A DNA stretch of 64,000 bases from NCBI RefSeq assembly GCF_025263685.1, contig NZ_CP092109.1, positions 3,287,001-3,351,000 of the forward strand, in the 5' to 3' direction. How positions within the stretch are numbered: position 1 is the first letter of the stretch; the number at the start of each line of letters is the position of its first letter. The stretch is from Geoalkalibacter halelectricus. GTDB taxonomy: Bacteria > Desulfobacterota > Desulfuromonadia > Desulfuromonadales > Geoalkalibacteraceae. Both the position numbers and the translations under genes were made by a program. Below the pieces are notes generated by a model. The model did no database searches. It was not told where the DNA came from and worked only from the letters and a program-made list of their open reading frames with translations. Below are positions 19,634 to 30,624 of the stretch, piece after piece.

Positions 19634-21298
19634 ATGAGAGATCGCCTCAAGGCCCAGATTGAACAGGCCCTGCGTCGCTGTTACGACCAGGGTCGCCTGC
19701 ATTCGGGGGAGATGCCCGAAATCGTTCTCGAAGTTCCCGCTCATGCCGAGCATGGGGATTTTGCCACCAATGTCGCCATGCTGTTGGCGCGCGCCGAGAA
19801 AAAGGCGCCGCGCAAGATCGCCGAGGAGTTGCTGGCCGCGCTCGGCGAAGGCGACGGTCTGTGGCGTCAGGTTGAAATTGCCGGACCCGGTTTCATCAAC
19901 TTTTTCCTGACCAATCGTTGCTGGTACGCGGTTCTGGACGATATCATGCGTTCCGGCGCCGATTTCGGCCGCAGCCGGTGCGGAGCCGCTAAGCGCGTAC
20001 AGGTCGAATTCGTCAGTGCCAATCCCACCGGGCCGCTGCACATTGGCCACGGACGCGGTGCGGCCACCGGCGACGCGGTCGCTGCTTTGCTGCAGTACAC
20101 CGGCTACCAGGTTGACCGCGAATACTATATCAATGATGCCGGCAACCAGATGAACACCCTGGGGCTGTCATTGTATCTGCGTTATCGGGAGCTGCTTGGC
20201 GAGAGCATCGAATTTCCCGCCACCTGCTATCAGGGCGATTACATTCGCGATCTGGCGCGCGAGGTGGTGAATCAGGAGGGGCGCCGGCTGCTCGAACTTG
20301 GTGAGGAAGAGGCGTTGGCCTATTTTGCCCGCTTTGGCGGCGAGCGCATCTTGGCGGGTATCGATGAAGATCTTCAGGCTTTCGGGGTGCGCTTCGACCG
20401 CTGGTACAGCGAGCAAAGTCTCTATGACCGCGGCGAGGTGGAGCGCGGCATCGAGCTGGTGCGCGAGCGGCAACTCGCCTACGAGGAGCAAGGCGCCCTG
20501 TGGTTTCGCACCACGGCCTTCGGCGACGACAAGGATCGTGTTTTGGTGCGCTCCAACGGCGCCACAACCTATTTTGCCTCGGATGTGGCCTACCACAAGG
20601 AAAAATTCGATCGCGGCTATGAGCTGGTGATCGATGTCTGGGGTGCCGATCACCACGGATACGTGCCGCGCATGAAGGCGGCGGTGACCGGCCTGGGACG
20701 CAGTCCCGAGGATTTGCAGGTCATTCTGGTGCAATTGGTCAACTTGCTGCGCGGCGGCCAGCAGGTGGCCATGAGCACTCGCAGCGGCGAGTTCGTCACC
20801 CTGCGTGAGGTTATCGATGAAGTCGGTCGCGATGCCTGCCGGTTTTTCTTTCTCATGCGCCGCTCCGACAGTCAGCTTGATTTCGATCTCGAGTTGGCCA
20901 AACAGCAAAACAACGATAATCCGGTCTATTATGTACAATATGCCCATGCGCGGGTGTGCAGCATCAACCGCACCGCCGCGGAGCAGGGGTTGGAAGTGCC
21001 TGCATTGGGCGAAGTCGATTTTGACCGGCTGCTGTTGGCCGATGAACTGGCCCTGGCCAAGCATCTCGCGCAGTTTCCGGAAACCCTGGTGGCGGCGGCC
21101 CAGAATTTCGCGCCGCATCGCGTGGTGTTCTACCTTCAGGAGCTGGCGGCACAGTTTCACAGTTACTACAACCGCAACCGCGTGATCAGCGAGGACTTGG
21201 AGACCAGCCGTGCGCGCCTCTATCTGGTCAACTGCGTGCGCATCGTGCTGGAAAATGCCCTGCGGCTGCTGGGTGTTTCGGCTCCGGAAAAGATGTAG
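19634..21298 (+). CDS. argS: Arginyl-tRNA synthetase
   Basis: 554 residues, class I. HIGH motif in P-T-G-P-L-H-I-G-H-G-R-G; the KMSKS-like loop is V-A-M-S-T-R-S-G, a degenerate form seen in ArgRS. The N-terminal Add1 domain and C-terminal DALR anticodon-binding domain (R-V-I-S-E-D... A-R-L-Y-L-V) are present. ATG 19634 is chosen over an upstream in-frame codon because it matches the family start M-R-D-R-L-K. Confidence 0.97.
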   Translation: MRDRLKAQIEQALRRCYDQGRLHSGEMPEIVLEVPAHAEHGDFATNVAMLLARAEKKAPRKIAEELLAALGEGDGLWRQVEIAGPGFINFFLTNRCWYAVLDDIMRSGADFGRSRCGAAKRVQVEFVSANPTGPLHIGHGRGAATGDAVAALLQYTGYQVDREYYINDAGNQMNTLGLSLYLRYRELLGESIEFPATCYQGDYIRDLAREVVNQEGRRLLELGEEEALAYFARFGGERILAGIDEDLQAFGVRFDRWYSEQSLYDRGEVERGIELVRERQLAYEEQGALWFRTTAFGDDKDRVLVRSNGATTYFASDVAYHKEKFDRGYELVIDVWGADHHGYVPRMKAAVTGLGRSPEDLQVILVQLVNLLRGGQQVAMSTRSGEFVTLREVIDEVGRDACRFFFLMRRSDSQLDFDLELAKQQNNDNPVYYVQYAHARVCSINRTAAEQGLEVPALGEVDFDRLLLADELALAKHLAQFPETLVAAAQNFAPHRVVFYLQELAAQFHSYYNRNRVISEDLETSRARLYLVNCVRIVLENALRLLGVSAPEKM

Positions 21299-21316
21299 CA
21301 AGGAGGCATTAGGGTC

Positions 21317-22024
21317 ATGAATCGGGACGTGAAATCGCGCAGCCAGCGCCGCATGGAGAAAAAGCAGGCACTGCTGCTTCTGGTGCTGATGCTGGCCGTT
21401 TCCCTGGTGAGCTTTTCCCTGGGCGTCATGGTCGGCAAGAGTGGTTCCTCTGAACCGGCGATTCCCGCGGCAAAATCCGAAACGGAGCGCATCCAGGTGG
21501 TTCAGCAGGACCGGCCCGCCGTACCCGCTCCCGCCGCGCCGCCGGCTGCGGCGCCACCGGCCGAAACCGAGGCGGAAAAGCAGCCCCTGACGTTTTTCGA
21601 TACGCTGCCGCGGGGGCAGGAACCGCCTTTGGGCACCGGCATCAACCTGCCGCGCCCTGCGCAGGACCAAGCCGAACCGGCGCGCGAGGAGCGGCGCACC
21701 CCGCCTCCGGAAGCGCGTTCCGCCGCCCCGGCGGCACCCGCCCCGGCACCCGCGCCCAGCGTCGCGGATGCTCCTCGGGCGACATCCGACGGCCGCTTTG
21801 TCGTCCAGGTGGGCTCCTTTCGGTCCCCGGATGATGCCCGAGTGCTGAGTGATCGGCTCAAGGCCAAGAACTACCCGGTCTTTGTTCAACAGGCAGACCT
21901 TGGCGAGCGAGGCACCTGGTATCGGGTGCGACTCGGTCCCTATGCCCAGTCGGCCGAGGCCCAGGGGGTGGTGGCGCGCCTGAAGAGCGAAGAGAAAATC
22001 GACGCCTTCGTGGCTAATCGCTAG
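21317..22024 (+). CDS. SPOR-domain membrane protein
   Basis: 235 residues. Basic N-terminus, one membrane helix (about 17-38), a Pro/Ala-rich linker of about 100 residues and a C-terminal SPOR domain (about 158-235: G-R-F-V-V-Q-V-G-S-F and G-T-W-Y-R-V-R-L-G-P-Y). SPOR domains bind denuded peptidoglycan at septa, so the protein probably localises to division sites (FtsN/DedD-like). 18 bases after argS. Confidence 0.88.
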   Translation: MNRDVKSRSQRRMEKKQALLLLVLMLAVSLVSFSLGVMVGKSGSSEPAIPAAKSETERIQVVQQDRPAVPAPAAPPAAAPPAETEAEKQPLTFFDTLPRGQEPPLGTGINLPRPAQDQAEPAREERRTPPPEARSAAPAAPAPAPAPSVADAPRATSDGRFVVQVGSFRSPDDARVLSDRLKAKNYPVFVQQADLGERGTWYRVRLGPYAQSAEAQGVVARLKSEEKIDAFVANR

Positions 22025-22092
22025 AGGGTTTTCTTGCTCGAAGGGCTGCCGCGGCGGGAAATTTCACTCCCTGGGGCCTGGAAAAAAATCTC

Positions 22093-22121
22093 TTGACTTG
22101 GTTTTGGAATTTGGCTACCTT
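22093..22121 (+). promoter_or_regulatory. Promoter of the tRNA pair
   Basis: TTGACT at 22093 and TACCTT at 22116, spacing 17, placing the start of transcription just before the first tRNA at 22135. Confidence 0.55.
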
Positions 22122-22134
22122 CCTGTTTCCGTGA

Positions 22135-22212
<78 letters not shown>

Positions 22213-22249
22213 AAAATTCGTGCTTCCTGTGTCGAAGCCTTTGATTTTC

Positions 22250-22326
22250 GGCGGTGTAGCTCAGTTGGTTAGAGCATGCGGCTCATATCCGCAGTGTCCG
22301 GAGTTCGAATCTCTGCACCGCCACCA
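22250..22326 (+). tRNA. tRNA with CAU anticodon (elongator Met or Ile2)
   Basis: 77 bases with encoded CCA; acceptor GGCGGTG pairs fully with CACCGCC, the anticodon stem TGCGG/CCGCA encloses CTCATAT. A CAU anticodon means elongator Met, or Ile if TilS turns C34 into lysidine. The acceptor stem has G4-C69 and G5-C68, unlike the E. coli forms of either tRNA, so it cannot be assigned by eye. tilS lies 88 bases downstream. Confidence 0.9.
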
Positions 22327-22332
22327 ACCGCA

Positions 22333-22374
22333 AGAAAGACCCTCTCCGGCTTCGGGGAGGGTCTTTCTGTTTTG
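22333..22374 (+). terminator. Terminator after the tRNA pair
   Basis: A 16-bp stem (22333-22348 with 22353-22368, one G-T pair) with loop GCTT, followed by GTTTT. It ends the tRNA transcript before tilS. Confidence 0.85.
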
Positions 22375-22413
22375 GGCTCGGATTGCCGCGCATGCAGGTT
22401 GTCCCCATGAAAG

Positions 22414-23781
22414 ATGATTGAGCAGGTTCACGGGCTGATCCTTCGGCTAGGCTTGATCGCACCTGGAGACCGCGTCCTGGTCGCCGTTTCCGGGGGGGCG
22501 GATTCCGTGGCCCTTCTGCATCTGCTTTGGCGCCTGCGTGAACCCCTTGGGATCGCGCTGCACGCCGCCCATCTGGACCACGGGCTGCGGCCGGAGAGTC
22601 GAGAGGAGGCACGCTTCGTCCGGCACCTTTGCGAGGGGTTGAGTGTTGCCCTGCGGGAAGAGCGGGTGCCCGTGGGGGAACAGGTCGCAACAGGGCGCGG
22701 CGGCTTGGAGCAGGTGGCGCGCGACATTCGCCACCGCTTCTTGCGGCAGGCGGCCCAGCGCGCGGGTTGCAACCTCATTGCCTTGGGCCATCACCGGGGC
22801 GACCAGGCGGAGACTCTGCTGCTGCGTCTGCTGCGCGGTACCGGACCTGCCGGACTTGCCGCCATGCGGTACCGCTCCGGGATGCTGGTGCGCCCCTTGC
22901 TGGAATTGTCCCGCGCCGAAATTCTCGCCTATCTGCAAGCGCAGGAGCTGAGTTGGGTCGAGGATCCCAGCAACCGCGACGAGCGTTTTACCCGCAACCG
23001 CATTCGCAATGAAGTCCTGCCTTTGTTGCAGACCTTCAACCCCCGCATCGAGGAAGGCCTGGCGCGCCTGGCTCAGCGCATGGCCCGCGAGGAGGACGGC
23101 TGGAACCAGCACCTCAGCGTGCCGCCACTCGTTGATGGCGAAATCGATTGGCCCCTGAATGACATAAGGCAGCTTCACCCCGGTCTGCGCGACCGCTGTC
23201 TGCGGCGAGCCGTTCAGCGGGTGCGCGGTGACCTGCGCGGCTTGGAGCAGAAGCACATCGAGGCCATCGGCCGCTTGTTGGTGACCAATCCAGGGGGGCT
23301 TAAAGAGCTTCACTTGCCGGGCATGTGGGTTGCCGTCGATGGCCGGCGTCTGCGGTTGCGCAAGGCGCCTCCGCCTGCCGCCGCGCCTTTTGACATGGAA
23401 ATCAGCGCTCCGGGCGAATATGTCTTGCCCGATGGTTCGGTGCTGCGGGTCGCCCTGACCGACAAAAGCCGCGGGGAGAGCCGCTGGGCGGCGGAATTTT
23501 GCGCCGCAGCCGCCTCTTTTCCGCTCCGGATTCGTTCCTGGCGGCCGGGTGACCGCATTCGCCCGGTGGGCATGCAGGGACGCAAGAAAATCAAGGATGT
23601 TTTCCTGGATGCGCGTCTGCCGCGCGAGCAAAGAGCCGGGATTCCTCTGCTGATCGGTGCGGGTCAGGTGCTTTGGGTGGTCGGGTTGCGTCGCTGCGCG
23701 GGCTTGAGGCCCGCGCCGGGGCATAGCAAAATTCTGCGCGTCGTCCTTGATGGCGCAAAAATAGAGACTCTTCGCTTGTGA
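22414..23781 (+). CDS. tilS: tRNA(Ile)-lysidine synthetase
   Basis: 455 residues. Attaches Lys to C34 of tRNA-Ile(CAU) so that it reads AUA instead of AUG. The PP-loop S-G-G-A-D-S lies at residues about 27-32; L-G-H-H-R-G-D-Q-A-E-T and the D-P-S-N-R-D-x2-F-T-R-N-R-I-R segment are TilS signatures. The C-terminal substrate-recognition domain (R-P-G-D-R-I-R-P-V-G) is complete. Next to a CAU tRNA upstream and ftsH downstream; tilS-ftsH is a common bacterial pair. Confidence 0.95.
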   Translation: MIEQVHGLILRLGLIAPGDRVLVAVSGGADSVALLHLLWRLREPLGIALHAAHLDHGLRPESREEARFVRHLCEGLSVALREERVPVGEQVATGRGGLEQVARDIRHRFLRQAAQRAGCNLIALGHHRGDQAETLLLRLLRGTGPAGLAAMRYRSGMLVRPLLELSRAEILAYLQAQELSWVEDPSNRDERFTRNRIRNEVLPLLQTFNPRIEEGLARLAQRMAREEDGWNQHLSVPPLVDGEIDWPLNDIRQLHPGLRDRCLRRAVQRVRGDLRGLEQKHIEAIGRLLVTNPGGLKELHLPGMWVAVDGRRLRLRKAPPPAAAPFDMEISAPGEYVLPDGSVLRVALTDKSRGESRWAAEFCAAAASFPLRIRSWRPGDRIRPVGMQGRKKIKDVFLDARLPREQRAGIPLLIGAGQVLWVVGLRRCAGLRPAPGHSKILRVVLDGAKIETLRL

Positions 23782-23876
23782 ATCCGTGGTCGCTGTGGTA
23801 CTTTTCTTCGATAGTTTAAGGTGATTTCGCCCAGTTGCCGCGGTTTGCGCGAACCAGTCCTGGATCAGGGGGAAAA

Positions 23877-25784
<1,908 letters not shown>

Positions 25785-25787
25785 CCG

Positions 25788-26636
25788 GTGCATAGTCTCA
25801 CCGGACGCTCCTGCCGCCTGGATCTGCGGCGCCCCTGCATCATGGGAATACTCAATGTCACCCCGGATTCCTTCTCCGACGGTGGCCGTTTCCTCGCACC
25901 TCGGGCCGCGCTGGAACAGGCGCGCCTCATGGTGGCCGAGGGCGCCGATGTGCTCGATGTCGGCGGCGAGAGTACCCGGCCGGGATCCCAGGGAGTGAGC
26001 GAGGAGGAGGAACTCGCCAGGGTCGTGCCGGTGATTGAATTGCTGGCGCGCGAACTGCCGGTTCCTCTGTCCATCGACACCACCAAGAGTCGGGTGGCGC
26101 GCGCCGCAATGGTGGCTGGAGCGCATTTCATCAACGACATCAGCGGCTTGCGCTTTGATCCTGGGATGGCCAGAGTGGCCGCGGAAACCGGAGCCGGTCT
26201 GTTTCTCATGCACACCAGCCACCGGCCCGAGCGGATGCAGGCCCATGTGGATTACCAGGATCTGATCGGAGAGATCCTCGACTACCTGCGCCAAGGCATG
26301 GAAGATGCCTTGGCGGCCGGGGTTGAGGTGGATAAAATTGCCGTCGATCCAGGGATCGGGTTCGGCAAGACCCAGGAGGGCAATCTCGAAATCCTGCGGC
26401 GCCTTCCCGAGTTTCTCCGTTTGGGGCGCCCCGTCCTGCTCGGTACCTCGCGCAAGAGTTTTCTCGGCGCCATTCTCGATCAGCCCGATCCCCGTCAGCG
26501 TCTCTATCCAACCTTGGCCACCGTGGCTTTGGGGGTCGCGGCGGGGGTGCGCATCTTTCGCGTTCATGATGTGGGCCCGGCGCGAGAAGTCGCCCTGACA
26601 GCTTTTGCCGTCCATCCCTATGATTCTTCCAATTGA
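25788..26636 (+). CDS. folP: Dihydropteroate synthase
   Basis: 282 residues, TIM barrel joining p-aminobenzoate to the pterin diphosphate; sulfonamide target. I-M-G-I-L-N-V-T-P-D-S-F-S-D-G-G, D-V-G-G-E-S-T-R-P-G and L-G-T-S-R-K-S-F are diagnostic. GTG start right after ftsH. Followed by cdaA, an order (ftsH-folP-cdaA-cdaR-glmM) found in related delta-proteobacteria as far as I recall. Confidence 0.96.
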   Translation: MHSLTGRSCRLDLRRPCIMGILNVTPDSFSDGGRFLAPRAALEQARLMVAEGADVLDVGGESTRPGSQGVSEEEELARVVPVIELLARELPVPLSIDTTKSRVARAAMVAGAHFINDISGLRFDPGMARVAAETGAGLFLMHTSHRPERMQAHVDYQDLIGEILDYLRQGMEDALAAGVEVDKIAVDPGIGFGKTQEGNLEILRRLPEFLRLGRPVLLGTSRKSFLGAILDQPDPRQRLYPTLATVALGVAAGVRIFRVHDVGPAREVALTAFAVHPYDSSN

Positions 26637-26660
26637 TAGTCGTCGGCGGGTTGTGCTCAC

Positions 26661-27440
26661 ATGGATGGAATTTTCGATGTACTAAAAAATATCCGCTGGC
26701 ACGATCTTCTCGATATTGCGCTGGTCGCTTTTATCATCTATCGCATCATCCTGCTGATCAAGGGCACGCGCGCCGTTCAGATGCTTTTGGGCCTGGCGGT
26801 GATTCTCATCGTCTATGTCGCCTCCCAGGTCGGTGGCCTGCGCACCCTGCACTGGCTGCTGGATAATTTTCTCTCTTCCATCATCCTCGTCATCATCGTC
26901 ATCTTTCAGCACGACATTCGCCGCGCTCTCATGCACGTGGGCCGCAATCCTTTCTTCGCCGGGCTTTCCTATCGCGAGGAAACCGAGGTCATCGACGAGT
27001 TGGTCAAGGCCTGCGTCATCATGGCCAATCGCCGCATCGGGGCGCTGATCGTCATCGAGCGCGAAACGGGACTCAAGGATTTTCTCGAGGTCGGGACCGA
27101 AATCGACGCCCGGGTTTCCAGTGATCTGCTGACCTCGATTTTTTTGCCCTATTCCCCTATTCACGACGGTGCCGTGGTCATTCAGCAGGGGCGGCTTAAA
27201 CAGGCAGGCTGTTTTCTGCCGCTGACGCAGAATCCCGACATCAGCAAAAACCTCGGCACCCGCCATCGGGCCGCCATCGGGTTGACGGAGTTGGTCGACG
27301 CCGTCGCCATCGTAGTGTCCGAGGAAACCGGCAAGATTTCCATTGTGGTCGGCGGCCGTCTCACGCGTGATCTCGACGCCACCTCCCTCAAGCGAGTCCT
27401 GAAACGTTTGCTCGAACCGCGCCCCGGCGGCAGGAAGTGA
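26661..27440 (+). CDS. cdaA: Diadenylate cyclase CdaA
   Basis: 259 residues. Three N-terminal membrane helices (about residues 10-95), then the DisA_N catalytic domain with the D-G-A motif in S-P-I-H-D-G-A-V-V-I and the R-H-R motif in G-T-R-H-R-A-A-I-G, both needed to make cyclic di-AMP from two ATP. Membrane-bound. Followed by cdaR and glmM, the conserved regulatory trio of Gram-positive bacteria in which CdaR and GlmM modulate CdaA. Confidence 0.95.
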   Translation: MDGIFDVLKNIRWHDLLDIALVAFIIYRIILLIKGTRAVQMLLGLAVILIVYVASQVGGLRTLHWLLDNFLSSIILVIIVIFQHDIRRALMHVGRNPFFAGLSYREETEVIDELVKACVIMANRRIGALIVIERETGLKDFLEVGTEIDARVSSDLLTSIFLPYSPIHDGAVVIQQGRLKQAGCFLPLTQNPDISKNLGTRHRAAIGLTELVDAVAIVVSEETGKISIVVGGRLTRDLDATSLKRVLKRLLEPRPGGRK

Positions 27441-27450
27441 TGATTCCGTT

Positions 27451-28146
27451 ATGCTTAAAAAATTGACGGAAAACTGGATCCTTAAGCTGCTCTCCCTGGT
27501 GTTTGCCCTGATTTTGTGGTTTTTTGTCATCGGCGAGCGTCAGGTTGAGATCGGCTATACAGTGCCCATTGAATATATCAATGTGCCCCAGGGGATGATG
27601 ATCGCCAACGAGGTGCCCAATCTGGTGGATATCCGCTTGACCGGGCCACGCACCCTGTTGGTCAATCTCAGTGCCGGTGATATCAGCTTCTCCGTGGATT
27701 TGTCCGACCTGCAACCGGGGCTGACCTCCTTTAAGCGCCTTGAGGAGCGTCTCGACATTCCCAGCGGGCTCAGGGTGACGCGTATTTCTCCTTCCTTCGT
27801 CGATGTTCGCCTGGAGCGGGTGCGCAGCAAAACGGTACCCGTTCAGGTGGTTTTCTCCGGAGAACTTGCCGAAGGCTACCAGTTGAGCGATTATCGCGTA
27901 TCGCCCGAGCGTGTGGTGGTCGAGGGTGCCGAGAACGAATTGCGCGATGTGACCGAGGTGCCGACCCAACCTGTTGAAATCGGCGGGGCGCGCGAGAGTT
28001 TTACCCTCATGGTGCCCCTGCGCTACCAGGGGCGCTACACGCGCCTCAAGGAAGATCAGACTGTTGAACTGCAAGTAAGAATCCTGCCGCCGCCACCACC
28101 GCCGGCGGAGAACGAAGATAGCGAGAAAGGTGAGAATCTCCAGTGA
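27451..28146 (+). CDS. cdaR: YbbR-domain protein CdaR
   Basis: 231 residues. One membrane helix near the N-terminus (about residues 9-27) and two YbbR-type beta domains outside ([13 protein letters not shown], then [15 protein letters not shown]). It ends in a Pro-rich acidic tail. CdaR binds and modulates CdaA in Firmicutes; assignment here rests on the domain plus position between cdaA and glmM. Confidence 0.88.
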   Translation: MLKKLTENWILKLLSLVFALILWFFVIGERQVEIGYTVPIEYINVPQGMMIANEVPNLVDIRLTGPRTLLVNLSAGDISFSVDLSDLQPGLTSFKRLEERLDIPSGLRVTRISPSFVDVRLERVRSKTVPVQVVFSGELAEGYQLSDYRVSPERVVVEGAENELRDVTEVPTQPVEIGGARESFTLMVPLRYQGRYTRLKEDQTVELQVRILPPPPPPAENEDSEKGENLQ

Positions 28147-29516
28147 TGAAAAAAAAGCTCTTTGGTACCGATGGGGTGCGCGGCGTTGCCAATATCCCCC
28201 CCATAACCACCGAAACCGCCATGCAGCTTGGACGTGCCGCCGCCTATATTTTTCGTGACGGCAACCGGCGCCACCGCATCGTCATCGGCAAGGATACCCG
28301 GCTGTCCGGCTACATGCTCGAGAATGCCCTGGCCGCCGGGGTTTGCTCCATGGGTGTGGACGTCCTGCTGGTCGGGCCTCTGCCGACCCCGGGGATCGCT
28401 TTCATCACCGCGTCCATGCGCGCCGACGCCGGGGTGGTCATATCGGCCTCGCACAACCCCTATCAGGACAACGGCATCAAGTTTTTCTCCAGCAATGGGT
28501 TCAAATTGCCCGACGAGCTTGAACTCAAGATGGAGGATCTGATTTTCAGCGGCAAGATCGATTCCCTGCGTCCGGTGGCCTCGGAGGTCGGCAAAGCTTT
28601 TCGCATAGATGACGCGGTGGGGCGCTATATCGTATTTCTGAAAAATTCCTTTCCCCGCGACCTGGATCTCAAGGGACTCAAGATCGTTCTCGATTGCGCC
28701 AACGGCGCTGCCTACAAAGTGGCGCCGGCGGTTTTGCGGGAACTCGGCGCCGAGGTTATCCCGCTGGGAGTGAATCCCGACGGCACCAACATCAATGCCG
28801 CCTGTGGTTCTCTTCATCCCGAGATCATTTCCGAAGCGGTCAAGGAAAATCGCGCCCATCTGGGAATCGCTCTTGATGGTGACGCCGATCGGGTCATCTT
28901 CACCGATGAGTTCGGCAAGGAGGTCGACGGCGATCATATCATGGCGATCTGTGCCACCGACATGTTGCAAAACAAGCGTCTGGCCCACAACACCCTGGTG
29001 GCCACGGTCATGAGCAACATGGGGTTGGACATTGCGGTGAAGAAAGCCGGAGGCAAGGTCGTCAAGACCGCGGTGGGTGATCGCTACGTGGTGGAGGAGA
29101 TGCGCAAAGGCGGCTATAATTTGGGCGGCGAGCAGTCCGGCCACCTGATTTTTCTTGACCATAACACCACCGGCGACGGCATGGTGTCCGCCCTGCAGGT
29201 GTTGGCGGTGATGCAGCGCACGGGCAAACCTCTTTCCGAACTGGCGGAAGTCATGGTGTCACTGCCGCAGGTGCTGGTCAATGTCAGGGTCGCCGAGCGC
29301 AGGGAACTTGAAGAAATTCCCGCGATACGCAAAGCCATCGATCACGCCCGCGAAGCCCTCGGTGAGACGGGGCGGGTGCTGATCCGCTACTCGGGAACCG
29401 AGCCGTTGCTGCGCATCATGCTCGAAGGCCAGGACAAATATCAGATCACCGAGCTCGCACACCAGATTGCCGAGGAGATAGATCGCAACCTCGGCGAAAA
29501 GAGGGCGAAAAAATGA
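28146..29516 (+). CDS. glmM: Phosphoglucosamine mutase
   Basis: 456 residues. Converts glucosamine-6-P to glucosamine-1-P for peptidoglycan and LPS. The phosphoserine loop is V-V-I-S-A-S-H-N-P; the Mg loop is A-L-D-G-D-A-D-R; the sugar loop is G-E-Q-S-G-H and the phosphate loop R-Y-S-G-T-E-P. ATG 28146 shares one base with the cdaR stop; a GTG one codon earlier is possible. The stop overlaps pdxJ. Confidence 0.97.
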   Translation: MKKKLFGTDGVRGVANIPPITTETAMQLGRAAAYIFRDGNRRHRIVIGKDTRLSGYMLENALAAGVCSMGVDVLLVGPLPTPGIAFITASMRADAGVVISASHNPYQDNGIKFFSSNGFKLPDELELKMEDLIFSGKIDSLRPVASEVGKAFRIDDAVGRYIVFLKNSFPRDLDLKGLKIVLDCANGAAYKVAPAVLRELGAEVIPLGVNPDGTNINAACGSLHPEIISEAVKENRAHLGIALDGDADRVIFTDEFGKEVDGDHIMAICATDMLQNKRLAHNTLVATVMSNMGLDIAVKKAGGKVVKTAVGDRYVVEEMRKGGYNLGGEQSGHLIFLDHNTTGDGMVSALQVLAVMQRTGKPLSELAEVMVSLPQVLVNVRVAERRELEEIPAIRKAIDHAREALGETGRVLIRYSGTEPLLRIMLEGQDKYQITELAHQIAEEIDRNLGEKRAKK

Positions 29517-30238
29517 TGCTGCCGCGCTTGGGAGTCAATGTCGACCATGTCGCCACCGTGCGTCAGGCACGCCGCACCAGCGAGCCTGATCCGGTCACCG
29601 CCGCGGCGCTCGCCGAGCTGGCCGGTGCCAGTGTGATCACCGTTCATTTGCGCGAGGATCGCCGCCATATTCAGGATCGCGATGTCGAGGTTCTGCGCCG
29701 CACCATTCAGACCCGCCTCAACCTGGAGATGGCTGCAACGGACGAGATGTTCGAGATCGCCCTGCGTATTCGCCCGGATTGCGTCACCCTGGTGCCGGAG
29801 AAACGTCAGGAATTGACCACCGAGGGAGGCCTGGACGTGGTGAGGCAGCGCCAAACCCTCCAAGAGCCGATGCGGCGCTTGCGTGAAGCGGGCATTTTCG
29901 TCAGCCTGTTTGCCGATCCCGATCTCGCCCAGATCGAGGCGGCGCTGGAGCTGCACAGCGACGCCGTTGAGATTCATACGGGGATTTACTGCGATGCGCG
30001 CACGGAGCAGTCCCGGCGCAGCGAACTGGTCAAAATCGAGCAGGCGGTGCGTCTCGGCCAGCAATTGGGTCTGGCCGTGCATGCAGGCCACGGGCTCAAT
30101 TATCAAAATATCCGGCCGCTGGTCGCCCTCGGCGGCATCGAGGAATTCAACATCGGCCACAGCATCGTCTCACGCGCGGTTCTGGTCGGCATGGAGCGGG
30201 CGGTGCGCGAGATGCTGGCCCTGATCGAGGGGCGCTGA
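29513..30238 (+). CDS. pdxJ: Pyridoxine 5'-phosphate synthase
   Basis: 241 residues. Condenses 3-amino-2-oxopropyl phosphate with deoxyxylulose 5-phosphate in the DXP-dependent vitamin B6 route. [23 protein letters not shown] and A-G-H-G-L-N-Y-Q-N are family signatures. It begins ATGATG, so either of two adjacent Met codons may be used; the first overlaps the glmM stop. acpS starts 2 bases after it, a very common pair. Confidence 0.97.
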   Translation: MMLPRLGVNVDHVATVRQARRTSEPDPVTAAALAELAGASVITVHLREDRRHIQDRDVEVLRRTIQTRLNLEMAATDEMFEIALRIRPDCVTLVPEKRQELTTEGGLDVVRQRQTLQEPMRRLREAGIFVSLFADPDLAQIEAALELHSDAVEIHTGIYCDARTEQSRRSELVKIEQAVRLGQQLGLAVHAGHGLNYQNIRPLVALGGIEEFNIGHSIVSRAVLVGMERAVREMLALIEGR

Positions 30239-30240
30239 GG

Positions 30241-30624
30241 GTGGCCGTTGCCGGCATCGGCACCGATCTGGCGCGCATCAGTCGCTTTCGCCGCCTGGTG
30301 GAGGAGGAGAAACACGGGGTGCTGGAGAGGATTTTCACCGCCGGCGAGCGCGGCTATGCCCTGGAGAAAAAGGATCCGGCTCCCCATCTGGCGGCGCGGT
30401 TCGCTGCTAAGGAGGCCTTTCTCAAGGCCTTGGGGCTGGGGTTGCGGCAGGGCTTGCGCTGGCAGGACATGGAAGTCGTGCGCGACGAACTCGGCAAGCC
30501 GTCCCTGCGGCTGAGCGGTCAGGCCGAGGTGGTGCGTCGCGAGCGGGGTATCCAGGGTGTTCATCTGTCCTATAGCCACGATGGCGATTACGCTTCGGCC
30601 GTGGTGGTTCTGGAGACGCCATGA
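30241..30624 (+). CDS. acpS: Holo-[acyl-carrier-protein] synthase
   Basis: 127 residues, GTG start. Transfers 4'-phosphopantetheine from CoA to ACP. The Mg-binding Asp lies in G-I-G-T-D-L-A-R-I and the Glu in F-A-A-K-E-A-F-L-K-A; the terminal segment H-L-S-Y-S-H-D is conserved. Its stop overlaps the nnr ATG. Confidence 0.95.
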   Translation: MAVAGIGTDLARISRFRRLVEEEKHGVLERIFTAGERGYALEKKDPAPHLAARFAAKEAFLKALGLGLRQGLRWQDMEVVRDELGKPSLRLSGQAEVVRRERGIQGVHLSYSHDGDYASAVVVLETP

